DNA from: JANMDR01 sp031376425 | GTDB taxonomy: Bacteria > Pseudomonadota > Gammaproteobacteria > Burkholderiales > Usitatibacteraceae | Length of the DNA: 9,667 nt | Direction of reading: 5' to 3' | Assembly (NCBI GenBank): GCA_031376425.1 | Contig: JANMDR010000225.1 | Location: forward strand, 1 to 9,667 | Part shown: one piece after another, positions 1-5,912 of the stretch | Layout: every line of letters begins with the position of its first letter | How positions within the stretch are numbered: the first letter of the stretch is position 1 | Translations under genes and position numbers: made by a program | Notes under the pieces: model-generated | The model's input: the letters and a program-made list of their open reading frames with translations, nothing else | Database searches by the model: none | What the model was told of the DNA's origin: nothing

Positions 1-77
1 ACTTCGTTATTACCTGCTTTCAACACAAAATGGAACTTGCCATTGCTGGCGGTAGAAACCTCGTAACGTGCGGCCAT
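1..77 (-). CDS. YegP/DUF1508 (UPF0339) family protein, N-terminal part only
   Basis: The visible 25 codons read MAARYEVSTASNGKFHFVLK followed by AGNNE, and the frame continues off the left edge of the window. This matches the YegP/DUF1508 repeat, in which a short beta-rich unit begins with a Y/F-E-V/L stretch followed by S-NG-KF-F-LKAGN. Family members are small proteins of about 60 to 110 residues made of one or two such repeats. Their biochemical role is not established. The start is well supported: ATG follows a GGAGG sequence with a 4-nt spacer. The gene lies downstream of recN in the same direction, but the 130-bp gap with a palindrome suggests its own promoter. Only the first repeat can be seen, so one-repeat and two-repeat forms cannot be told apart. 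Confidence 0.8.
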   Translation of the reverse strand, partial: MAARYEVSTASNGKFHFVLKAGNNE

Positions 78-81
78 ATTG

Positions 82-86
82 CCTCC
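82..86 (-). promoter_or_regulatory. Strong ribosome-binding site of the YegP-like gene
   Basis: On the minus strand the sequence is GGAGG, 4 nt before the ATG that ends at position 77. It fixes the start of the truncated gene. It is the only near-perfect Shine-Dalgarno sequence at any gene start in the window, which suggests high translation of this small protein. Confidence 0.75.
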
Positions 87-161
87 AAGAAGTAAAGTAG
101 AAAAACACGCAAATGCAATGAAAAGAAACAATAAAACAGTACCACAGAATGACGCTGGTTG

Positions 162-179
162 TTGTGTTGACCAACACAA
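162..179. repeat. 18-bp palindrome, possible operator upstream of the YegP-like gene
   Basis: The sequence is two perfect 8-bp arms, TTGTGTTG and CAACACAA, around a 2-bp centre. It lies between the recN stop codon and the YegP-like start, about 85 bp upstream of that start. No run of T follows on either strand, so it does not look like an intrinsic terminator of recN. The compact symmetry and position fit a dimeric regulator's operator. A weak extended -10-like sequence (TGGTACTGT, minus strand, 136–144) lies just downstream, without a convincing -35. The regulator is not identifiable from the sequence. Confidence 0.4.
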
Positions 180-207
180 GTTCACCCTAGGCCTATAGTA
201 GGAAACG

Positions 208-1899
208 TTAAGGGTTTGTTACGGCTTGGGTTGTAGCCTGGGTCAGCATTTCTTGCGCATGGCTGCGAGTGGCTTTGGTAATACTTGCGCCACCCAACAT
301 CCGAGCAATTTCCTCTACCCTTGCCGCAGCATCAAGCACGGTAATCTGGCTGGTCACAACCTTCTGTGCATTAAGTGATTTCGCTACCAACAACTGCTGA
401 TTTGCATAAGCCGCAACTTGTGGCAAATGGGTCACGGTAAGCACCTGAAATTTCATGCCCAACTGCGCTAATAAGCGCCCTACTACATCGGCGACACGGC
501 CGCCAATGCCAGAATCCACCTCATCAAAAATAAGGGTCGGCACACCAGCCTTGGCAGACGCAATCATTTGTATCGCCAAGCTAATACGAGAGAGCTCACC
601 ACCCGATGCGACCTTGCCCAATAGTCCTACCGCTTGGCCTTCATGAGCCGCTACTGAAAACTCTACCGCTTCCAACCCTTCCGCACTCGGTGGGGACGCT
701 ACGAGCGCAACTTCCAGCCTACCCCCAGGCATCGCTAACTCTTGCATGGATTGGCTAATAGCCTTGGCAAATTTAGTAGCTGCTGTTTTGCGGCGCTTGG
801 ATAATTCTTGCGCAGCAAGCAGGTATTGCTGTTCGGCTGCTTGTTCCTGCGCCTGAATTTGCTCAATTGATTGTGTGGTGTTTAAAAGGCTTAGCCGCGC
901 AGTTTTAGTGGCTAATACGTCGGCAATGGCGCTGGGCTCTATCCGATATTTTCTGGCGCAATCTTGAATAGCCGCGATCTCGCGATCGGCTTGCGCTAAA
1001 CGCGCTGGGTCCGGCTCAAGATGTCGCAAATAGTTGCGCAGCGCATGGCTTGCTTCCTTAACTTGCACAGTGGCCGATTCCACCATCTCCGCCGCATCGG
1101 CTAAAGCGGCGTCCGCTTGGCTTTCACGCTTTAATTGCACACTCAAGGTTTCAAGCTGACCCAGCACAGCGCTATCGCTCTCGGTCAGCGTTTCAAGCCC
1201 CGCCTCTGCGGCTTCGATTAAGCTGGCGGCATTGGCTAAACGGCGTTGCTCATCCTGTAGATTTTGCCAGCCAATTAGCGTAAATTTTAGCGCACCAAGC
1301 TCACGCACATGGTCTTGCAAATCTTCGCGTTCACGCACAATTGCCGCTTGATCTTGCTCAAATTGTAATCGTTGCGCCTGCAACTGCTTCCAAGTTGCAA
1401 AATGTTTGGCCGTATCGGCCAACTTAGTTTGATTACCGGCAAAATCATCAAGCAAACCACGCTGCGCTTGGCGGCTAAATAAACGATGATGCTCAAACTG
1501 TCCATGAATATCAAGCAGGCTTTCACCTAGTTCTTTAAGCTGCGATAAGGGCACAGCTACGCCATTGATGAAGCTTTTTGAACGCCCCGTCTTATCAATA
1601 ACACGACGCACCACACATGTGGCTTCATCAGCATCGTTTTGCAATTCATTTTGGGCTAACCAAGTGCGCACAATTTTACGGCTTGAAATGTCGAAAAGCG
1701 CCGTAATATCAGCCTTCGCCGCATTCAACCGCACTACTCCACTACCTTCGGAACGCGCACCCAGCGCCAGTGATAAGGCATCAATCAAAATAGACTTACC
1801 GGCACCGGTTTCACCTGTAAGCGCAGTAAAACCCGCTTGAAAATCAAGCTCTAGGGCATCAACAATAACGAAATCACGAATGGTCAGACTTTGCAGCAT
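208..1899 (-). CDS. recN: DNA repair protein RecN
   Basis: RecN is a cytoplasmic SMC-like ATPase that acts early in repair of double-strand breaks and is thought to hold DNA ends or sister chromatids together for RecA-dependent recombination. The 563-residue length is typical. The Walker A motif GETGAGKS is at residues 29–36, and the RecN-typical IHGQFEHHRLF block is at 131–141. Two long Ala/Gln/Glu/Leu-rich stretches (about 155–300 and 340–385) form the coiled-coil arms. The ABC signature SGGELSR is at 432–438, Walker B LIFDEVDSGIGG at 456–467 and the H-loop region THLPQVAA at 490–497. All key ATPase residues are present. A GAGGG sequence precedes the ATG, but about 13 nt away, so ribosome binding looks weak. 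The nadK stop codon is 24 bp upstream with no promoter or LexA-type site seen between them, so co-transcription with nadK is likely. Confidence 0.97.
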   Translation of the reverse strand: MLQSLTIRDFVIVDALELDFQAGFTALTGETGAGKSILIDALSLALGARSEGSGVVRLNAAKADITALFDISSRKIVRTWLAQNELQNDADEATCVVRRVIDKTGRSKSFINGVAVPLSQLKELGESLLDIHGQFEHHRLFSRQAQRGLLDDFAGNQTKLADTAKHFATWKQLQAQRLQFEQDQAAIVREREDLQDHVRELGALKFTLIGWQNLQDEQRRLANAASLIEAAEAGLETLTESDSAVLGQLETLSVQLKRESQADAALADAAEMVESATVQVKEASHALRNYLRHLEPDPARLAQADREIAAIQDCARKYRIEPSAIADVLATKTARLSLLNTTQSIEQIQAQEQAAEQQYLLAAQELSKRRKTAATKFAKAISQSMQELAMPGGRLEVALVASPPSAEGLEAVEFSVAAHEGQAVGLLGKVASGGELSRISLAIQMIASAKAGVPTLIFDEVDSGIGGRVADVVGRLLAQLGMKFQVLTVTHLPQVAAYANQQLLVAKSLNAQKVVTSQITVLDAAARVEEIARMLGGASITKATRSHAQEMLTQATTQAVTNP

Positions 1900-1923
1900 A
1901 AGACGTTTTGCGCCCTCAAAAAA

Positions 1924-2856
1924 TTAAGAAGTACGTTCATTCCAATGCAATTTATTGCGAAGCATTGAAAAATAACTATAGCCATGCGGGTGTAGCAAAG
2001 TGAGTCGCGCCTCGTGCGCACGCACCATGACGATATCGTCAGTTTGCGGATCAATAAACGACTGCACATCAAAGTTTACCCGGGCATTATGCCCGCGCAA
2101 CATCGTCACTTTCACTTCAGACGTACTGGAGATTGCAATCGGGCGATTTGATAAGGTATGCGGCGAGATTGGCACCAAGGAAATTGCGGGTAAGCCAGGA
2201 TGCAAAATAGGCCCACCACTTGAAAGCGCATAAGCTGTAGAACCCGTGGGGGTGGCAATAATTAAACCATCGGCGCGTAAGCTATAAACAAATTCGCCGT
2301 CAACCTCAACGGCAAATTCAATCATACTGCCCATCTCACCACGACTAACCACCACATCGTTGAGCGCAACAGTTTTAAAGATAACTTCGGGCTGACTGCT
2401 ACTGGTGCTGCTTTCCGGACGCTGAATTTCCGCATCAAGCAACAAGCGATCTTCCGTACTAAATTTACCATCTAATACATCGCCAATCATTTGTGCAATA
2501 TTATCAGCTGGAATATCGGTCAAAAACCCTAAACGCCCTAAATTTATGCCAATTAAAGGCACATGCAAATCAGCAACCTGCCTTGCCAAACCCAATAAGG
2601 TGCCATCACCGCCTACCGCAATGGCTAAATCGGCACCACGAATCACCTCGTCCAGCGGTAAAATCACATCGGCCTTTACTCGGCAATGCTCTGCTGAGCG
2701 TCTATCCATGAGGGTTTTTAGCCCACGTGCCCGCAGAACTTGAAGCAGAACATCAAGCGTTTCGCCTAACTGCGCGCCATCGGGCTTACCCAAGGGCTTG
2801 CCAATGACAGCAATCGCTTTAAAAGGCATAAAAGTTTTGGGGCGATGCGTAGCCAT
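1924..2856 (-). CDS. nadK: NAD kinase
   Basis: This cytoplasmic enzyme phosphorylates NAD+ with ATP to make NADP+, and so controls the NADP(H) pool. With the chosen ATG the protein is 310 residues, the usual size. The catalytic GGDGT motif is at residues 82–86, preceded by the hydrophobic strand LAIAV. ALNDVVVSRG (about 164–173) and the RADGLIIATPTGSTAYALSSGGP block (about 194–216) form the nucleotide-binding C-terminal domain. The protein ends with the beta-type LRNKLHWNE tail. The frame is open back to a TTG at 2943, but that codon lies upstream of a good promoter at 2902–2930, so the ATG at 2856 is preferred. A second ATG at 2829 (MPFKAIAVIGKP, 301 residues) is also possible, because many relatives begin near that motif. 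Neither start has a clear Shine-Dalgarno sequence. It is the first gene of a probable nadK–recN operon. Confidence 0.96.
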   Translation of the reverse strand: MATHRPKTFMPFKAIAVIGKPLGKPDGAQLGETLDVLLQVLRARGLKTLMDRRSAEHCRVKADVILPLDEVIRGADLAIAVGGDGTLLGLARQVADLHVPLIGINLGRLGFLTDIPADNIAQMIGDVLDGKFSTEDRLLLDAEIQRPESSTSSSQPEVIFKTVALNDVVVSRGEMGSMIEFAVEVDGEFVYSLRADGLIIATPTGSTAYALSSGGPILHPGLPAISLVPISPHTLSNRPIAISSTSEVKVTMLRGHNARVNFDVQSFIDPQTDDIVMVRAHEARLTLLHPHGYSYFSMLRNKLHWNERTS

Positions 2857-2901
2857 GGTTTTTAAAAGTAGGGTTGAACTATAAAGTTTAGAAGCAAGAG
2901 C

Positions 2902-2930
2902 ATTATAGGTAATGGCCGAGCATAAAACAA
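2902..2930 (-). promoter_or_regulatory. Predicted sigma-70 promoter of nadK–recN
   Basis: On the minus strand a perfect -10 hexamer TATAAT (2902–2907) is preceded, after a 17-bp spacer, by TTGTTT (2925–2930) as a partial -35. Transcription would start near 2895, leaving a leader of roughly 40 nt before the ATG at 2856. This placement argues against the upstream TTG start at 2943. No second promoter was seen in the 24-bp nadK–recN gap. Confidence 0.6.
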
Positions 2931-2940
2931 AACAAGCACC

Positions 2941-2958
2941 CAAAAACCACTGTTTTTG
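2941..2958. repeat. Inverted repeat between the divergent nadK and hrcA promoters
   Basis: Perfect 7-bp arms CAAAAAC and GTTTTTG flank a 4-bp CACT centre. The element lies just upstream of the predicted nadK -35 and at the edge of any -35 for hrcA, where a shared operator would be expected. It bears no resemblance to the CIRCE element bound by HrcA (TTAGCACTC-N9-GAGTGCTAA). A/T-rich arms of this length can arise by chance, so the regulatory role is a guess. Confidence 0.3.
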
Positions 2959-2980
2959 TTTGGCCGACCACTATTTTCGG

Positions 2981-2986
2981 TAGAAT
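2981..2986 (+). promoter_or_regulatory. Predicted -10 element of hrcA (possibly leaderless)
   Basis: TAGAAT matches the sigma-70 -10 hexamer at five of six positions and ends only 6 bp before the hrcA ATG. The expected transcription start therefore falls on or next to the start codon. Candidate -35 sequences are poor: TTGTTT at 2956–2961 with a 19-bp spacer, or TTGGCC at 2960–2965 with a 15-bp spacer. No sigma-32-type CTTGAA/CCCCAT pair is present. Confidence 0.45.
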
Positions 2987-2992
2987 CAGCAA

Positions 2993-4006
2993 ATGCTTAA
3001 TCAACGCGCTCAGCACTTATTAAAATTTCTTGTTGAACATCACATTGTCAATGGGCAACCGGTGGGTTCGCGAGCGCTTTCAAAATTCTCCGGCTTAGAG
3101 CTTTCCCCCGCCTCAATCCGCAATGTCATGGCGGATTTAGAAGAGCAAGGTTATATCGCCAGTCCCCATACCTCTGCTGGAAGAATTCCTACGCCACGAG
3201 GTTATCGGCTTTTTGTTGATACTTTGCTTACCGTGCAACCACTACACCACGGTGAGCGCACGCAGCTTGAAAATAGCTTAAAACCCGATGATCCGCGCCA
3301 TGTAGTGGCTGCCGCTTCGCAATTACTTTCTGATCTTACGCATTTTGCTGGCGTCGTTATGGTGCCACGTCGCGCCGAGGCCTGTTTTAAGCATGTTGAA
3401 TTTATGGCGCTTTCAGAAAAGCGGGTGGTACTCATTATCGTTTCGGCAGATGGTGATGTGCAAAACCGCATCATCGTGACCGAGAAAAATTTTACGGCAG
3501 CCCAACTTACCGAAGCCGCAAATTTCATTAACCAACATTATGCAGGACGTGAGTTTGATGCTTTGCGCGGCCACGTACGGGCTGAATTATCACAACTGCA
3601 CGAAGATATTTCTACCTTAATGAGTGCCGTGGTGCGCGCGCGCGGCACGGAATCCGGCGCTGCCGAAGTGTTAGTGTCGGGCGGCAAAAATTTACTTGAT
3701 GTCGGCGATTTAAATACCAATATGGTGAGCCTGCGTAAGCTATTTAATGTGTTTGATCAAAAAACGCAGTTGCTTGATTTGCTGGATATTAGCCATCAAG
3801 CTGAAGGTGTTAAAATTTTTATCGGCGGTGAATCAAATTTGGTGCCGCTCGACGAATGCTCCGTCGTCACCGCACCTTATGAGGTGGATGGCAAAATAGT
3901 AGGCACATTGGGCGTAATTGGCCCAACACGCATGGCCTACGAACGGGTCATTCCGATAGTAGACGTCACAGCAAAGCTCGTTTCCGCCGCACTTTCTGAC
4001 GGTTGA
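2993..4006 (+). CDS. hrcA: Heat-inducible transcriptional repressor HrcA
   Basis: HrcA is a dimeric DNA-binding repressor of class I heat-shock genes (groESL and, in many bacteria, dnaK). It acts at CIRCE inverted repeats and depends on GroEL to stay active. The protein is 337 residues, a normal length. The N-terminal winged helix contains GQPVGSR (21–27) and the recognition region SPASIRNVMADLEEQG (38–53), followed by the family hallmark SPHTSAGRIPTPRGYRLFVD (57–76). The C-terminal dimerisation/GAF-like part includes IFIGGES (275–281) and GTLGVIGPTRMAYERVIPIVD (304–324). An in-frame TAG only 12 nt upstream of the ATG rules out an earlier start, and the N-terminus aligns with family members. 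There is no Shine-Dalgarno sequence and the -10 element is unusually close. No CIRCE site was found in the intergenic regions of the window, so its targets lie elsewhere. hemH follows after 32 bp. Confidence 0.97.
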   Translation: MLNQRAQHLLKFLVEHHIVNGQPVGSRALSKFSGLELSPASIRNVMADLEEQGYIASPHTSAGRIPTPRGYRLFVDTLLTVQPLHHGERTQLENSLKPDDPRHVVAAASQLLSDLTHFAGVVMVPRRAEACFKHVEFMALSEKRVVLIIVSADGDVQNRIIVTEKNFTAAQLTEAANFINQHYAGREFDALRGHVRAELSQLHEDISTLMSAVVRARGTESGAAEVLVSGGKNLLDVGDLNTNMVSLRKLFNVFDQKTQLLDLLDISHQAEGVKIFIGGESNLVPLDECSVVTAPYEVDGKIVGTLGVIGPTRMAYERVIPIVDVTAKLVSAALSDG

Positions 4007-4038
4007 GATAAATACAAATAAATTTTACTGGCAATTTG

Positions 4039-5163
4039 ATGAAGAACGATAGCGATTTTAAGCATGGCACCCAATTAAAAACGGGAATTTTATTACTTAA
4101 TTTAGGTACGCCAGACGAGGCAACCACGTCAGCTGTGCGCCGTTATTTACGACAATTTTTATCGGATACGCGGGTAGTAGAAATTCCAAAAATTATTTGG
4201 TGGTTCATCTTAAACTGCATTATCTTAGTCGCGCGCCCTAAAAAATCCGCTAAAAAATATGCCAGCGTGTGGATGCCAGAAGGCTCACCCTTGCGCGTCT
4301 ACACGCAGCGGCAAACGCAACTTTTGCGTGGTTATCTGGGCGAAAAAATCACTGCTCCTATAAAGATTGAATACGCCATGCGTTACGGCAATCCTTCTAT
4401 GGAAAGCGCGATTCACGCGATGTGTGATGCAGGCTGTGAAAATATCTTACTGCTACCGCTATACCCACAATATGCCGCCAGCACCACGGCTTCGACGATG
4501 GATGAATTAGGCCGCGTGATGCGCAATATTCGCAATGTTCCCGGCGTGCGCTTGGTGCGCAGCTTTCACGATCATCCCGCGTATATAGCTGCAATCATTA
4601 AAAACCTGCAAGCTTCATGGATGAAAAATGGCCCGCTAAATTTCGCCACTGATAAATTATTGATGACTTTTCACGGCGTACCCAAAGCACACCTTACTAA
4701 TGGCGACCCATATCATTGCCAATGCTATAAGACCGCACGTTTAATTGCTGAAGGTTTGGGGCTAAAAAAAGACGATTATGTGGTGACCTTCCAAAGCCGT
4801 TTTGGGAGACAAGTATGGCTGCAACCCTATACCGATAAAACTTTGGAAAGCCTCGGCAAATCTGGCGTTTCGCGTATTGATGTTATTTGCCCAGGCTTTG
4901 CCGCTGATTGCTTGGAAACCTTAGAAGAAATTGCCGATGAAGGCCGCGAAACCTTTCTACACGCCGGTGGCAAAACCTTTAACTATGTACCGGTATGCAA
5001 TGATACTGAGCCGTTTATTCATGCCCTAGCGGCAGTAGCCACAATGCATTTGCAGGGCTTAATTCCGTTAGAGCATCCAGCAGATTCATGGGATGCAAGC
5101 GCAGCTGCCAAAGCGTTAGAAGCTTCAGCTAACCGGGCGTGGGCACTTGGGGCGACACAGTAG
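4039..5163 (+). CDS. hemH: Ferrochelatase (protoheme ferro-lyase)
   Basis: This enzyme inserts Fe2+ into protoporphyrin IX in the last step of protoheme synthesis and is usually associated with the cytoplasmic face of the inner membrane. With the ATG at 4039 the protein has 374 residues. A TTG directly before it would add one residue and is less likely. The N-terminal GILLLNLGTP block (about 16–25) is followed by a hydrophobic segment IIWWFILNCIILVARPKKSA (about 52–71) typical of the membrane-facing lip. The family signature LLMTFHGVPKAHLTNGDPYHCQC (about 207–229) contains the metal-binding His212, and the second active-site region CPGFAADCLETLEEI (about 284–298) contains the conserved Glu293. 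The gene follows hrcA by 32 bp and is probably co-transcribed with it. There is no obvious Shine-Dalgarno sequence. It ends 11 bp from the convergent gene, leaving no room for a separate terminator. Confidence 0.97.
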   Translation: MKNDSDFKHGTQLKTGILLLNLGTPDEATTSAVRRYLRQFLSDTRVVEIPKIIWWFILNCIILVARPKKSAKKYASVWMPEGSPLRVYTQRQTQLLRGYLGEKITAPIKIEYAMRYGNPSMESAIHAMCDAGCENILLLPLYPQYAASTTASTMDELGRVMRNIRNVPGVRLVRSFHDHPAYIAAIIKNLQASWMKNGPLNFATDKLLMTFHGVPKAHLTNGDPYHCQCYKTARLIAEGLGLKKDDYVVTFQSRFGRQVWLQPYTDKTLESLGKSGVSRIDVICPGFAADCLETLEEIADEGRETFLHAGGKTFNYVPVCNDTEPFIHALAAVATMHLQGLIPLEHPADSWDASAAAKALEASANRAWALGATQ

Positions 5164-5174
5164 GCCAACAAACA

Positions 5175-5867
5175 TTAACTGAGCCGAAATGGATCAACCT
5201 CCTCAGCAAAGATGCGGGCGATAAAGGTGCTCTCCCGTGTGGCAATGGTATGTAAAAAGTAGTCCGCGCCCTGCATATGCCGAAATGCTGTGAAACCTGC
5301 TTCTAAAAAAGCCTGAATTTCACCCATACCGGCCAGCTTTGAAGGTCTACGCAGCATTTTTAAGGTGGTGTAAATCATGCTTTTTTTCACCACTACATCC
5401 AAACGCGTACCCACTTCTTGCATTAGCAGCACTTGCCGCTCCCGTTCAGCACGCATCCCTACTTTCTTGAACGCCTTACAATACGCGGCCTCTGTGAGTT
5501 GTTTCAAATCACCCGTTGCTGCCGCCATCGCTTGATCACACTCCTCGCTAATTACATCTAGGGCGATTGCTTTTTCCACCGTATCTAGGGCAAATGCGGG
5601 TAGTAAGCGCTGCATGGTGGGCACCATCCGCACCAAATCTCGGTCACGCAATGCGCAGTCTTTACCGCCATAAAGTTCATCTAAAAAAAATGCTGTCGCT
5701 GGCGCAAAACGGGGATCTGCTGACAAATCTTGGTAAGTCACCGCCAAACGCGCGTGCTGCCACTCCTTCACCCGTAGCAATTGCGGTGACATATCGGCTG
5801 AAGAGCCGCGCATTTGCTGGAGTTTGCGCAAATGCGTTAAGAGAAAGGAAGCTTGTTTTTCAGCCAT
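5175..5867 (-). CDS. FFLEELY-motif protein of unknown function
   Basis: This 230-residue protein is predicted cytoplasmic and largely helical, with no signal peptide or membrane segment. It carries AFFLDELYGGKD (59–70) followed by RDRDLVRMVP (74–83). These match a family named after its FFLEELY motif, which is found in beta- and gammaproteobacteria and has no assigned biochemical function. The C-terminal part has a conserved-looking FLEAGFTAFRHMQGADYFLHTI segment (187–208). The frame is open to a TTG at 5897, but the ATG at 5867 gives a normal N-terminus (MAEKQASFLL) and is preferred, although only a weak AAAG-like sequence precedes it. The gene starts 45 bp after the stop codon of the upstream diguanylate cyclase on the same strand, so the two may share a transcript. 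It converges with hemH. Confidence 0.8.
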   Translation of the reverse strand: MAEKQASFLLTHLRKLQQMRGSSADMSPQLLRVKEWQHARLAVTYQDLSADPRFAPATAFFLDELYGGKDCALRDRDLVRMVPTMQRLLPAFALDTVEKAIALDVISEECDQAMAAATGDLKQLTEAAYCKAFKKVGMRAERERQVLLMQEVGTRLDVVVKKSMIYTTLKMLRRPSKLAGMGEIQAFLEAGFTAFRHMQGADYFLHTIATRESTFIARIFAEEVDPFRLS

Positions 5868-5912
5868 TTTACTTTTAGTCTTTTCTAAGTTTTTCAATTT
5901 ATTGTTGCGTAA

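Noticed and set aside
162..179. Intrinsic terminator of recN
   Set aside because: The stem has only a 2-nt centre and is not followed by a T-run in the direction of recN transcription.
1287..1840. Open frames on both strands overlapping recN (for example 1287–1526 and 1565–1840)
   Set aside because: They are shadows of the well-supported recN frame, with low-complexity, non-family-like translations.
1900..1923. LexA/SOS box in front of recN
   Set aside because: The short gap contains no CTGT/ACAG pair; the only notable element is GAGGG.
2857..2943. NAD kinase start at the TTG at 2943 (339 residues)
   Set aside because: The extra 29 residues are not family-like, and a perfect TATAAT promoter lies inside this stretch, so the transcript should start downstream of the TTG.
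2857..2992. CIRCE element (TTAGCACTC-N9-GAGTGCTAA) controlling hrcA
   Set aside because: No stretch of the nadK/hrcA spacer resembles either arm; the inverted repeat that is present has a different sequence and spacing.
3624..3650. GC-rich hairpin and alternating CG tract (possible Z-DNA or regulatory hairpin) inside hrcA
   Set aside because: It encodes the ordinary segment AVVRARGTES and is short; codon choice for Arg/Ala explains it.
5868..5897. TTG start at 5897 for the FFLEELY protein
   Set aside because: It would add a Lys-rich decapeptide without a better ribosome-binding site; the ATG at 5867 is the simpler start.
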